A stretch of 64,000 bases of DNA from Nitrososphaeraceae archaeon. Lineage in GTDB: Archaea > Thermoproteota > Nitrososphaeria > Nitrososphaerales > Nitrososphaeraceae. A program made the position numbers and the translations under genes. The stretch covers positions 35,919 through 99,918 of the forward strand of contig JAJPHM010000060.1 of the NCBI GenBank assembly GCA_021325295.1, given 5' to 3'. Numbering within the stretch: the stretch's first letter is position 1; each line of letters starts with the position of its first letter. Of the stretch, positions 8,796 to 17,961 are shown piece by piece. The notes under the pieces are model-generated. The model ran no database searches, was not told the origin of the DNA, and was given only the letters and a program-made list of their open reading frames with translations.

Positions 8796-9854
8796 TTAGA
8801 GAGCATCAGGTATAAAGGAGCTATTTCTACCCTCAATTCTGTGCTCTTTTTGTAGCTTCTCATATTCATAGAATGGAACATATACTTCGTTCCAGTACCT
8901 CATACATACCAACTTGGAGTAACTGCTTATCCTGATTTCTTCCCCTAGCACAGTGTTGCGAAATATAATATCAGGCTCATTTACGCCGGCCACAGCCCTC
9001 ATTGGGCATGTAGCCGAAAATCTAGGGTTCACTTCAATTACAATTGGGACTTTGTCTTCGAGCTTGACTTGGACATTTATGCACCCATTTGCGCCAATAG
9101 CCATTGCAACCTCTTCTGCTGATGAGCGTACATCTTTGTAGTCATCAATAAATGCCTTGTATGTCTGCCCATGCTTTATGGTCTTACAAATTGATATTGA
9201 AGCCATCACATATCTTCTGTTTCTATCTATGCACACTCCAGACGTGAATTCCTCACCGTGCAGGTATTGCTGGACTATTGGATCCCACCCGGCTTTCTTG
9301 ATGGCAGAAACGGCATATTGTATCTCCTCGACGCTTTTGACAGTATAGAAATGTAGCGAGCCATATCCTTGTCTTGGCTTTACTACTAGTGGAAAACCAA
9401 ATTCCCTGATCAGCTCTTCATATCTATCTGGAAGGGCAGAGCGGGCAACTGGCAACCCCCTAGCTTTCAGGAACTCGTACGTCTTCCACTTATCCCGGGC
9501 AATCAAGAGCGCTTGAAGTGGACTTGTCAGTACCACAGCTCCTGACTCCTTTTCAATCTTGGTCTTTTCTGTACCTAATGTCAAGAGCTCATCGTCTGAT
9601 CCGACAAAGATTGCAGAAATACCTTCTTTTTTACATAGAGAGATTACCGAATCTATATAATCAGGCGAGATGGCTGGTGGAATCAGGACACCTTTATCTC
9701 CACGATAAACCCCTGCAGCCAATGGGCTCATATCTGCACAAACAATTCTGTATCTAACTGGAGAACTGGTAGAAGTGTTTGCTAATCGTAAGGACTTGAT
9801 AATTCCTTGGCCCACTATGCTGCCTGTTGCAGTGACAAGTACCCTTGTATCCAT
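8796..9854 (-). CDS. ATP-grasp domain ligase (CarB/PylC-like)
   Basis: About 352 residues from the ATG at 9854 (MDTRVLVTATGS), which is preceded by AAAGGAG 13 bases upstream. A Rossmann-like N-terminal part is followed by an ATP-grasp fold: VVKPRQGYGS (ATP-binding lysine and glycine loop), VQQYLHGEEFTSG, and the magnesium-binding EVNPRFSATCP. Members join a carboxylate to an amine using ATP. Neighbouring polysaccharide genes suggest a role in modifying a sugar or peptide conjugate, but the substrate is unknown. It could extend 15 residues upstream to a GTG/ATG-like start at 9899. Confidence 0.75.
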   Translation of the reverse strand: MDTRVLVTATGSIVGQGIIKSLRLANTSTSSPVRYRIVCADMSPLAAGVYRGDKGVLIPPAISPDYIDSVISLCKKEGISAIFVGSDDELLTLGTEKTKIEKESGAVVLTSPLQALLIARDKWKTYEFLKARGLPVARSALPDRYEELIREFGFPLVVKPRQGYGSLHFYTVKSVEEIQYAVSAIKKAGWDPIVQQYLHGEEFTSGVCIDRNRRYVMASISICKTIKHGQTYKAFIDDYKDVRSSAEEVAMAIGANGCINVQVKLEDKVPIVIEVNPRFSATCPMRAVAGVNEPDIIFRNTVLGEEIRISSYSKLVCMRYWNEVYVPFYEYEKLQKEHRIEGRNSSFIPDAL

Positions 9855-9995
9855 CTGAAATAATATGCTCCTTTGCTTATTTACATTAGCACAGATCAAT
9901 GTTGATTACCTTTATCTGCCGTTCTTTGTTATAGAACTCTCTTATAGAGAGATGACACTGGACAACGAATTTAACGGACAAAAAAGAGACAATAC

Positions 9996-10967
9996 TTGTT
10001 GGAACGCGACCTGCGACAAATGGCAGAGAGAGTCGATTATTCTGGCCTTCTTGAGCAGGTCGAGCTGGCGATCAGAGCTATAAGAAGTGAGAGACAGAGG
10101 GGCACAATCGCAGGCGGAAAGGTTCTGCAAGGTCTGGTAGAACTGGCAATGCCGGAAAATCTTGCTATTGTCAGTGATCTCCATGGTGACATCGACTCAC
10201 TTTACAAGATCTTGGATAAACTGCATTATGACAAGTTTCTTGCAACCCCTCAGAACAAGCTAGTATTTCTGGGAGATTATGTGGATAGAGGAAGTAACTC
10301 ACTGGGCATACTATATTGTATATGTTATCTTAAGCACACCTATCCAAATTCTGTGATACTTATGCGCGGAAACCATGAATCGCCACAAGAGTTTCCTTTT
10401 TCTTCACACGATCTCCCCAACAGGCTGGTAGAGCAATTTGGGATGGAAAATGCAAAGCCCGCCTATGACAAGCTTGTGATGCTCTTCAGATTGCTGACAC
10501 TTGTGACCATTGTTCAGTCCCGCCTTTTGCTAGTTCATGGCGGCCTCCCCACTGACATGGATTTATTTTCCGATTTTAGAACCTCAATTGCTGGCGCGCA
10601 GGAAAATCATGTCAGAGATAGGACACTTGAGGAATTGTTGTGGAATGATCCAAGACCCAAGATCGATAGCATCCTTGGCTGGGAGCCTTCACGCCGAGGA
10701 ATAGGTAGGCACTTTGGAAGTTCGGTCTCTAGAAATTGGCTTGCTGCCACTGGCACCAAAGTCATTGTAAGGGGCCATGAGCCCTGCAAGGGCTTTAGGG
10801 TTGACCACGAAGGCATGATTCTCACCTTATTTTCGTCCAAGGAAGCCTATCCTGCCTTCGAATCTGCTTTCATATTGATATCGAAAGACAAGCTGAGCAG
10901 CATCTTGAATGCATACGAGCTCTCAAAGTATGTACATATTTTGACGTTCCATAGATCGGAAGGCTAG
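9996..10967 (+). CDS. PPP-family serine/threonine protein phosphatase
   Basis: A 323-residue metallophosphoesterase of the PP1/PP2A type. Every metal and phosphate motif is present: SDLHGD (60-65), GDYVDRG (93-99), RGNHE (124-128), LLVHGG and RGHE near residue 255. PPP phosphatases remove phosphate from Ser/Thr residues and reverse archaeal protein kinases. A TATA-like AATTTAACG lies about 25 bases before the TTG at 9996, which supports a leaderless TTG start; ATG at 10020 is the alternative. The gene stands alone between divergent and convergent neighbours. Confidence 0.88.
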   Translation: MLERDLRQMAERVDYSGLLEQVELAIRAIRSERQRGTIAGGKVLQGLVELAMPENLAIVSDLHGDIDSLYKILDKLHYDKFLATPQNKLVFLGDYVDRGSNSLGILYCICYLKHTYPNSVILMRGNHESPQEFPFSSHDLPNRLVEQFGMENAKPAYDKLVMLFRLLTLVTIVQSRLLLVHGGLPTDMDLFSDFRTSIAGAQENHVRDRTLEELLWNDPRPKIDSILGWEPSRRGIGRHFGSSVSRNWLAATGTKVIVRGHEPCKGFRVDHEGMILTLFSSKEAYPAFESAFILISKDKLSSILNAYELSKYVHILTFHRSEG

Positions 10968-11047
10968 GAGCTTGGGTCAGAGCGTCTAGGCTAGGGCAAG
11001 TAAATTATCATTTCTAGATCCGCCGAATCTTTACCTTACACTGCATA

Positions 11048-11980
11048 TCAGACACCAATTGTTGTCTTGATCTCCTTGCACCTTTTCCTAAGAGATACAG
11101 TGGAAATATCAGCCACTTGACATATTTCTACTTGGCGGAGAAACTCATTGCAGTTTTGCGATGCCAAATACAACACGGCGCCGGCTAGAGCCCTCGGGTT
11201 TTTTCCGAGAGAGATCCTATTAGACTGCACTGCAGAGTAAATTCTTAACGCTTCTCTTTTTGTGCGCTCACTTATGTTTAACCTGTTGGCGATAAGTGTA
11301 ACATAATCCGGGCCATGAAGCACAGGCATTTGCAATGACAGCTCTCTGAGTATGAGCTTGTAGTGTGACATTACATCCTTGCTTGTAAGATTGCATACAG
11401 TTGCAATGTCAGAGACAGTCTTTGGAGTTGCTGTCTCTCTGCAAGCTGCATAAAGGGCAGCTCCGACAAGTCCAAGAGTAGATCTGCCCTTGGCAAGCTT
11501 TTTGAGTGCGGCCTTTCGATAAATATATGCAGCGCTCTCCATTACTGCATGGCTAAGGTAGAGTTTGTCTCCAAAATTGTTGAGAAACTTGAGAGCTTTC
11601 TCAAGGTTTCTGGAGATGGAATTATTAAGCTGAGATCTATTGTTCCAGGTTCTTAGCCTCTGCATCTTTATCTTTTGCGCAGGTTCCAGAATTTTGCCTC
11701 TGGCATCGGTATCTCCAATGCCTATCAGAGTGGATAATCCTCTGTGGTGAACTGCAAGTGATTCTGGCATTCCAGTTCTGGTTCTGTCACTATATTCTGA
11801 GTTATTGGTCTGGAAACTGATTGTATTTTCAGCACCAAACATCCTGTCGTCAGCAACGCATCCACATGAGCTGCATACAAATTCAGATGATACCATATCA
11901 AATATGACAGTGTCGCCCTCGCACTGAGCACAGCAGGTTGGCGCAGGTTCACTGTGTGTTTGTTGCTCGCCTGATTTCAT
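11048..11980 (-). CDS. tfb: transcription initiation factor TFB
   Basis: A 310-residue TFIIB homologue. The N-terminal zinc ribbon has CAQC (17-20) and CSSCGC (36-41) with the expected spacing, then a B-finger/linker, then two cyclin-like repeats (GKILEPAQKIKMQRLRTW; ALKFLNNFGDKL; second repeat from about residue 215). It recruits RNA polymerase to TBP-TATA complexes. Ammonia-oxidizing archaea carry several TFB copies that probably serve different promoters; which set this one serves is unknown. Confidence 0.93.
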   Translation of the reverse strand: MKSGEQQTHSEPAPTCCAQCEGDTVIFDMVSSEFVCSSCGCVADDRMFGAENTISFQTNNSEYSDRTRTGMPESLAVHHRGLSTLIGIGDTDARGKILEPAQKIKMQRLRTWNNRSQLNNSISRNLEKALKFLNNFGDKLYLSHAVMESAAYIYRKAALKKLAKGRSTLGLVGAALYAACRETATPKTVSDIATVCNLTSKDVMSHYKLILRELSLQMPVLHGPDYVTLIANRLNISERTKREALRIYSAVQSNRISLGKNPRALAGAVLYLASQNCNEFLRQVEICQVADISTVSLRKRCKEIKTTIGV

Positions 11981-12192
11981 TGCTGAACAGCTATCGGCTC
12001 TTTTATTATCTCTAGTTTTTCTAGAAATCAGAGAGTCTAGATTATTGCAGAGGATTCTGGAAAAAATCAGTTAACCATCTTGCATAATCTCGAAAGCAAT
12101 ATCTGATTCAAGTATAACTTTTTTCGCGATATTTCAGACAGGTAGACTGATTCTAGAATGTGTCCATTATTAAATGATTATAACCATACAAT

Positions 12193-13587
12193 TTGTTGTT
12201 AGATACCCTTGTTATAGCCGTAGCCACATTTTTCTGGCTCTCCTATGTGCCTATCGCCTTTATCTCTGTGTTTAGGCTGCTAAGAAATCACGGAATATTT
12301 GTCGAGCGAGATCTGCAGAGAATACATAATGATCCTGCGATAATATTTCAGATTACCACCCGCTCTGCCACAAAGACAGCAGTGGTAATGAGGGGAATAC
12401 AGTCTATAAAAAATTCCGCTAAGAGGACAGGATATAGCAACTATGAGATTTCCATTGTAACTGATGATCCACAAGATCTGATCACCCTTGCGGATTCCGG
12501 GGCCGAAATTATTGTAGTTAGCAAAAAATTCAAAGCAGCCGCTATAAAGAAGGGCAGAGCTTTGCAGTATGCTGTAGAACACAGGCGCAAGACAGGCAGG
12601 AATAGCAAAAAGTATTGGATATTTCATATGGACGATGAAAGCTGTGTGACGCCGCAGACTATTCTTGCACTGCTAAAATTCATCAGAGAAGGAAACGGGA
12701 TCGCTTCTGAGGGCCCCATCTTTTACCCTCTGAAATTTGAGCTTGCAAATCCACTGACTGCAATAGCCGAGTCGATAAGGCCATTTGCCTGTTACGACTG
12801 CGTCTCTCAGATGACGCACCCGCCGCCGCTGCACATGCATGGGAGTAACCTGCTTGTAAGGTCTGACGTCGAAGATACAATAGGATGGAACTTTGGCCCG
12901 ACCCTTGCCGAGGATCAGATGTTTGGCTACAAAATTTACGAAAAATACGGGCCAAGATCAATGGGATGGCACGGAGGAATTCTGCTTGAGCAGCCTCCAC
13001 TCAATATAAAGGACCACTTCTTCCAGAGACGCAGATGGGTCCTTGGTACTTTGCAGAACATTGACAAGTTCCCTCGACTGCATAGATTTAAACTGATGTT
13101 CAAGTCTGTGACATATTTTCTTGGTTTCGGCTCAGCAGTGGCTTCTACAATCATTTCCGTCTATGTATATTTGCCCAATCTATTCTCAGTTCTTTCCCTC
13201 TCCTCCTTTAATCAGGTAAAATATAGCCTAGGCGTTGATATTCTCTCATGGTCAGACAAGCTGGCAGTACTATTTTCACCGGATTCATTTAAGCACCTTC
13301 TTGCTACTGCAAACCCCGTAGACACAGGAATTGGCATACTATTGCTTTTCACTTCAATTGTTTGGCTGCTTTCATACCAGATAGGACTATTTCTCAACCT
13401 GCGATACTCCAAGATGAGCAAACCAAGAAGATTTGCCTTTCACCTGCAGACGCTTCTTCTGTGTCCAATAATTGGTCTGGTAGAGACTTTTCCGGCCTTC
13501 TTTGCAACTATTGAATACTGTGCTAGAAAAAATAAGAACCCCAGCGAAAAATCCCCTGTCTACGACTTTTATGTTGTTACAAAATGA
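12193..13587 (+). CDS. membrane-bound family 2 glycosyltransferase (Egghead-like)
   Basis: A 464-residue inverting GT2 enzyme. An N-terminal membrane helix is followed by the catalytic domain with FHMDDESCV (DxD-type metal site near 152), LAEDQMFGY (catalytic ED region) and FFQRRRWVLG (QxxRW-like), then three to four C-terminal membrane helices. The arrangement resembles the Egghead/BRE-3 mannosyltransferases and processive synthases. A TATA-like TTATTAAATG about 25 bases before the TTG at 12193 supports a leaderless TTG start. Likely makes a surface glycan or glycolipid; acceptor unknown. Confidence 0.8.
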   Translation: MLLDTLVIAVATFFWLSYVPIAFISVFRLLRNHGIFVERDLQRIHNDPAIIFQITTRSATKTAVVMRGIQSIKNSAKRTGYSNYEISIVTDDPQDLITLADSGAEIIVVSKKFKAAAIKKGRALQYAVEHRRKTGRNSKKYWIFHMDDESCVTPQTILALLKFIREGNGIASEGPIFYPLKFELANPLTAIAESIRPFACYDCVSQMTHPPPLHMHGSNLLVRSDVEDTIGWNFGPTLAEDQMFGYKIYEKYGPRSMGWHGGILLEQPPLNIKDHFFQRRRWVLGTLQNIDKFPRLHRFKLMFKSVTYFLGFGSAVASTIISVYVYLPNLFSVLSLSSFNQVKYSLGVDILSWSDKLAVLFSPDSFKHLLATANPVDTGIGILLLFTSIVWLLSYQIGLFLNLRYSKMSKPRRFAFHLQTLLLCPIIGLVETFPAFFATIEYCARKNKNPSEKSPVYDFYVVTK

Positions 13588-13604
13588 AAAATAAGACTAT
13601 TCGC

Positions 13605-14117
13605 CTAGAAACGCCTAGTATATCCTGCAGGCACTGCTTTCTGGTTCGGGATACTAACGCGCAGAGATGTAATCGCGGCGGCGGCAAACAGCAGACACAC
13701 AAAATACCAATTTGGAATAGCAGTAAAATAAGCGTCTGTTGATCCCATAAACTGTGTAGTCCATTCGCCATTCATTATTAGCTTTCCTGAATATGCGCCA
13801 TCATAGGGAACAATCGCACGCACCAGAAACCATGAAAAGTCTTCAGCCACTATCATAAGTGAAAAGAGCCCAATAACCAGAATTGCCTTCGGCAAGCGGC
13901 TCAGACGGCGTTTCCTGCTAGAGATAAGATATGCAGTTATCAAAAATATTCCTGCCATTATAATGTGGTATGGGTATACCAGAGAAAACAACACAGGTCT
14001 TAGCCCAAAGCTTGGATCTCTTATAAAGTAGTACTCTATGACAGCATACAAGAAGGCAAACAACAGTGCTGAAAAAACCAAAAATCTCGAACTATCGAGT
14101 CGCGCAATTTTATCCAC
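13605..14117 (-). CDS. small membrane protein, about four transmembrane segments
   Basis: A 170-residue protein with hydrophobic segments near residues 10-30, 40-62, 78-98 and 135-152. The start is GTG at 14117, with GGAG eight bases upstream. Conserved-looking aromatic and acidic residues (AEDFSWFLVR, GEWTTQF) sit between helices 3 and 4, on one face of the membrane. I do not recognise a family. It is convergent with the membrane glycosyltransferase and stops 17 bases from it. Confidence 0.65.
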   Translation of the reverse strand: MDKIARLDSSRFLVFSALLFAFLYAVIEYYFIRDPSFGLRPVLFSLVYPYHIIMAGIFLITAYLISSRKRRLSRLPKAILVIGLFSLMIVAEDFSWFLVRAIVPYDGAYSGKLIMNGEWTTQFMGSTDAYFTAIPNWYFVCLLFAAAAITSLRVSIPNQKAVPAGYTRRF

Positions 14118-14299
14118 TTATATCTCCTGCCGTTAGCTACAAATGTTCTAAAACATTTGTATATGGCAATTATCTGGAACAATCGCTTATTAAGTTACCC
14201 CGAATCCGGAAGTCAGATTACAGTTCTTGTTTGCAGTTGTAATTAACAGTATTGCATCAGATCTGGAGCGACCTTCGCTTCTCCATTCTGCAACTGCTT

Positions 14300-15220
14300 T
14301 TATTGTGGATAAGGAACTTCGACTACCGAAAGGTCTTCTGCTGCCTCCACATTGTTGTGCACTGCCTGTGCTTCCTTTACTAGCTCTGAAGTTTCTTCAT
14401 ACCTTGCGCTGAAATGTGTCAAAAGCAGCTTTTTAACAGACGCCTGCCTTGCAAGAAGCGCTGCTTCATATGCTGTGGAGTGGCCGGTTTCAATCGCCTT
14501 TGCCTGTTTGTCGTGGCCGTAGGTAGATTCAAAGACAAGAAGGTCACAATTTCTAAAAAAAGCAATCAGGCTATCTGTAGGCCTAGTATCGCCGGATATG
14601 CCTATCTTTCTGCCAGGTCTTGGAGGGCCGACTACATCTGACGACCGGATGATCTTTCCATTATAGGTGATATCCTTTCCGGTTTGCAGGCTGCTATACA
14701 GTTGGCCCTCAGGGATTCCCATTTCTTTTGCCCTCTTGATGTCAAAAATTCCGGGTCTATCAAACTCTTCCAAGCAATACGAATATGCCAGGACCGAATG
14801 ATTTGCCCTGCAGCATAAAATCTGATAATCTCTTTCCTTCGCTACAAGGCCCTCAGAGCGGATTGCATGAACATTGACTTTGAAAGTCAATCCAAAGTTG
14901 ATTATACGCATATTTTCATGCAGAAATTCGGCCAAGCGTGGTTCTCCGTATATATCAAGGTCAGCCTGTCTTCCCTGAAGTGACATTGTCTGCAACAGTC
15001 CAAGGATTCCTACGCAATGATCCGCATGCATGTGAGTAACAAAAACCTTCATCTTTCTGTTCATACCCAGCCCAGCTTTTATGAAATTTCTTTGCATTCC
15101 CTCACCTGCATCAAAGAGGATGAGCTCGCCCCCCCTAGCAATCGCTATCGATGAGAGGCCCCTTTCTGCAGTAGGAGTCGCAGAAGAAGTGCCAAGAAAT
15201 ATCAATCGCATGTTTGTCAT
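14300..15220 (-). CDS. rnz: ribonuclease Z (tRNA 3' processing endonuclease)
   Basis: A 306-residue metallo-beta-lactamase-fold nuclease. FLGTSSATPT at the N-terminus and THMHADHCVGI (residues 62-72) give the double-zinc site, with further ligands in SGDTRPTD and HSTAYEAA/LTHFSARY near the C-terminus. RNase Z cuts tRNA precursors just after the discriminator base, so CCA can be added. A TATA-like element (GCAAATAAATTGG) lies about 30 bases upstream of the ATG at 15220, giving a very short leader; the second ATG at 15211 is an alternative. Confidence 0.93.
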   Translation of the reverse strand: MTNMRLIFLGTSSATPTAERGLSSIAIARGGELILFDAGEGMQRNFIKAGLGMNRKMKVFVTHMHADHCVGILGLLQTMSLQGRQADLDIYGEPRLAEFLHENMRIINFGLTFKVNVHAIRSEGLVAKERDYQILCCRANHSVLAYSYCLEEFDRPGIFDIKRAKEMGIPEGQLYSSLQTGKDITYNGKIIRSSDVVGPPRPGRKIGISGDTRPTDSLIAFFRNCDLLVFESTYGHDKQAKAIETGHSTAYEAALLARQASVKKLLLTHFSARYEETSELVKEAQAVHNNVEAAEDLSVVEVPYPQ

Positions 15221-15405
15221 GAACTATTATCGTAAGTCAGCTGAACCAATTTATTTGCTCTTGCGCAAACCTAGAGTGCAGTCTAGCGCTAGATCTTCCT
15301 AAGGCGAACGATCATTCTTGGCTGCACAGCATACATGTAGTCATCAAGTTAATTGCGGAAGCATAATTTGTAGTTCGCTGGAAGTGCAAGTTGGAAAAAA
15401 ATTGC

Positions 15406-16299
15406 TCATAGTATGGATATAAGGTGCTGTGCTATGCCGGGACTCAGGTCGACTTTAGAGCTTTCGGAAGGAATAGAGTTTGTGGAAATTACATCTTCAA
15501 CGCCAGCTTGCTTGATCTTATTGGTTGCCCCGTCCGCTAGTAAGCCATGAGCGCAGAGAGCATAAATTTTGCCACAACCTATCCTTTTTAGAAATTGTGC
15601 GGATTTTATGATGCTACCGCCACTGCTTATGATATCATCCACCAGGATAATGTCTCTTCCTGTTACTGAACGATCAACCTGCTCTGAAATGGAAACCTCC
15701 CCAGTGTTTCTGTCTCTGGACTTTTTCAAGACAAGTACATCTGAGTGTAAAAGATCAGCAAAATCCTTCGCCCTGCCAGCTCCACCCGCATCGGGTGAAA
15801 CTACAACAGGCTGGCTCAATTTCAGGTTGTTAGCGGCATATTCTGCCAGCAGTGGAATTGAAGATATATTCTTGGCATTTATGGTAAAATAAGACAAGGC
15901 AAGCTTGCTGTGGACGTCAACCGTCAAGAACAGATCAGCACCCGCTGCCTCAAAGAGTCTGGCGACAAGTGAAATAGTGACAAACTCTCCTTCGAGAAAA
16001 GCCCTATCCTGCCTAGCATATCCAAGGTATGGAACCACAGCAGAGACATTTTCTGCCCCATCATCGACGCATTTTCTTATGATCATTAGAGCCTCTAGAA
16101 GGTTCTTGTTCACAGGGGGATAAGTAGACTGGATTATTACGCAGCTTCTACCCGTAACCTTTGGGAATGTAATCTTGCTTTCTCCATCCGAGAACACCTT
16201 GGCTTCAACAGGGATCAGGTCTGCATTGATCCGCTTTGCCACTCTGGCCCCAAGGTCATATGAGGCAGGGCCGGCAACGACAGATATGTTGGCCAACAT
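15406..16299 (-). CDS. prs: ribose-phosphate pyrophosphokinase (PRPP synthase)
   Basis: About 297 residues from ATG 16299; a GTG at 16314 would add five residues, but the TATA box at 16322-16330 sits 27 bases from the ATG, which favours a leaderless ATG start. Motifs: SYDLGARVAKR, FSDGESKITFP, the ATP-binding GYARQDRAF, VDVHS, VSPDAGG and the PRPP loop VDDIISSGG. It makes PRPP from ribose 5-phosphate and ATP for nucleotide, histidine and tryptophan synthesis. The neighbouring rnz gene is on the same strand but separated by about 185 bases. Confidence 0.95.
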   Translation of the reverse strand: MLANISVVAGPASYDLGARVAKRINADLIPVEAKVFSDGESKITFPKVTGRSCVIIQSTYPPVNKNLLEALMIIRKCVDDGAENVSAVVPYLGYARQDRAFLEGEFVTISLVARLFEAAGADLFLTVDVHSKLALSYFTINAKNISSIPLLAEYAANNLKLSQPVVVSPDAGGAGRAKDFADLLHSDVLVLKKSRDRNTGEVSISEQVDRSVTGRDIILVDDIISSGGSIIKSAQFLKRIGCGKIYALCAHGLLADGATNKIKQAGVEDVISTNSIPSESSKVDLSPGIAQHLISIL

Positions 16300-16321
16300 T
16301 TCCTGATTTTGCACTGGGTGT

Positions 16322-16330
16322 CTTTATACC
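16322..16330 (-). promoter_or_regulatory. TATA box of prs
   Basis: The minus strand reads GGTATAAAG, centred 27 bases before the ATG at 16299. This is the archaeal spacing for a leaderless transcript and decides the start codon in favour of 16299. Confidence 0.65.
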
Positions 16331-16493
16331 TATTGCCTTCAGATACAATAGGCACTGGAGCGATTGTGATGGCATCTATCAACTACTCCAGGCTGGCTGA
16401 ATTCTGGTGCACAAAGCAGCCAGACGTGACGTACTTGCGCACACACCAAGAGGGGCAGTCTCGTTTAAATAATAATTCAATTAGCTAACCTCG

Positions 16494-17861
16494 TTGAAAA
16501 AGATACTTACCGTGGTTTTGCTTGCCTCTTTTTCTTTTCTATTGCTTGCCTCATTTGGCACATACAGTGCAATCTCAGAATCTTTTTCATTTCATAACCA
16601 GTCATCCTTTGTTGACGAAACCAAGATTATGCATGTTTACGGCGAAATTAAAAACGAGTCAGGCAAGGCCTTGAAGGACATAGTAGTTACAGCCACGTTT
16701 TACGATAGCGCTGGCAGGGTTCTCAACAAATTCCAAGCAGCACCGGCCTTTAGCGTCCTGAACCCTGGTGGCCTATCTCCATTTGAGATAAAATATCTAG
16801 ATTCTAAGACAGTTGACACTGTGAATAATTATACATTATCTGCAACTGGTTCTCCTGCAGAACTTAAGGAGACTAACCTTCAGGTGGCCTATTCAAACTC
16901 TAGGCTTGATCTTCTTGGCACATACTATATCAATGGAGAGATCAGAAATAATGGGCAGGAGACAGCAAATAACACTGTTGCAGTGGCTACTCTTTACGAC
17001 AAACAAGGGCGAGTAATCGCCATCGGCGAAGCTCTGGCGGAGGCTCCTGACGGTACATCCAACATCCCTCCACAATCAGACGCACCTTTTGGAATAGCAG
17101 TGACCGAGAGACTGCAGACATACAAAACTGCGAGGTTTTCGCTTGCAGCAGATTCTGATCAATACACCTCTAGCTTAGCTGGTGGGTTACAATCACAATT
17201 GCAGCAACAACCACAGGCTAACACTCAGGGCGGACAATCGATCCAAAATAGGAGTGGATGTCTTATTGCAACTGCTGCCTTTGGCAGTGCGCTTGCGCCG
17301 CAGGTGCAGGATCTTCGAGGCTTCAGGGACGGGATAGTGCTTCACACCTTTGCAGGAAGCATGTTCATGAATGTATTTAATGCGTGGTACTATTCATTTA
17401 GCCCATCGGTTGCTGACTATGAAAGGCAGACACCATGGCTTCAGAGCATTGTAAGAGAGTTGATTCTCCCTCTCCTTGCTATTCTCAAAATTAGTGCATC
17501 AGTATACAACTACCTAAACCCGATTGCAGAATTCGGCATTGTCATTGCAGGTGTGGTCGCAAGTTTGCTTATAGGAGCAGTTTACTTTATGCCCCCAGCT
17601 GTTGCAGCAGGTATCGGCTTGGCATTTTGGAGACGCCAGCTCGATATAAAGACCATGAAGTTAAGATATGCGCTTGCAATTGCATCCGCGCTTGGCATGG
17701 GAGCTATAGCAACGGCTGAACTTTGGCAATCAGCAACCATCATGATGGCAGGAACTGCCATGCTAGTACTGTCGGTTATTGCTGCTGCATCACTGACAGG
17801 CTTTGTTGCTGCTGTAAAGTTTTATCGCAGAGCCTCATTGCCGATTCCGGCAAAGTCGTAA
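16494..17861 (+). CDS. FxLYD-domain membrane protein with CFI-box-like motif
   Basis: A 455-residue protein. A signal or anchor helix (residues 1-28) is followed by two FxLYD-type beta domains (VYGEIKNESGKALKDIVVTATFYD; INGEIRNNGQETANNTVAVATLYD), a glutamine-rich linker (about 225-250), then the motif CLIATAAFGS close to the CFI-box seen in archaeal surface proteins, and about four C-terminal membrane helices. The TTG start at 16494 lies 26 bases after GTTTAAATAA, so the transcript is probably leaderless. Likely exposed on the outer face of the membrane; function unknown. Confidence 0.75.
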   Translation: MKKILTVVLLASFSFLLLASFGTYSAISESFSFHNQSSFVDETKIMHVYGEIKNESGKALKDIVVTATFYDSAGRVLNKFQAAPAFSVLNPGGLSPFEIKYLDSKTVDTVNNYTLSATGSPAELKETNLQVAYSNSRLDLLGTYYINGEIRNNGQETANNTVAVATLYDKQGRVIAIGEALAEAPDGTSNIPPQSDAPFGIAVTERLQTYKTARFSLAADSDQYTSSLAGGLQSQLQQQPQANTQGGQSIQNRSGCLIATAAFGSALAPQVQDLRGFRDGIVLHTFAGSMFMNVFNAWYYSFSPSVADYERQTPWLQSIVRELILPLLAILKISASVYNYLNPIAEFGIVIAGVVASLLIGAVYFMPPAVAAGIGLAFWRRQLDIKTMKLRYALAIASALGMGAIATAELWQSATIMMAGTAMLVLSVIAAASLTGFVAAVKFYRRASLPIPAKS

Positions 17862-17961
17862 AAGGCAACAGAAAAAACAGCAAGCAGGCTCATTTGTTAT
17901 TTACTTTGAACATGCATTCATACAAGTTACTTTTATTATTATCAGGCCACCTTCAGAAGAT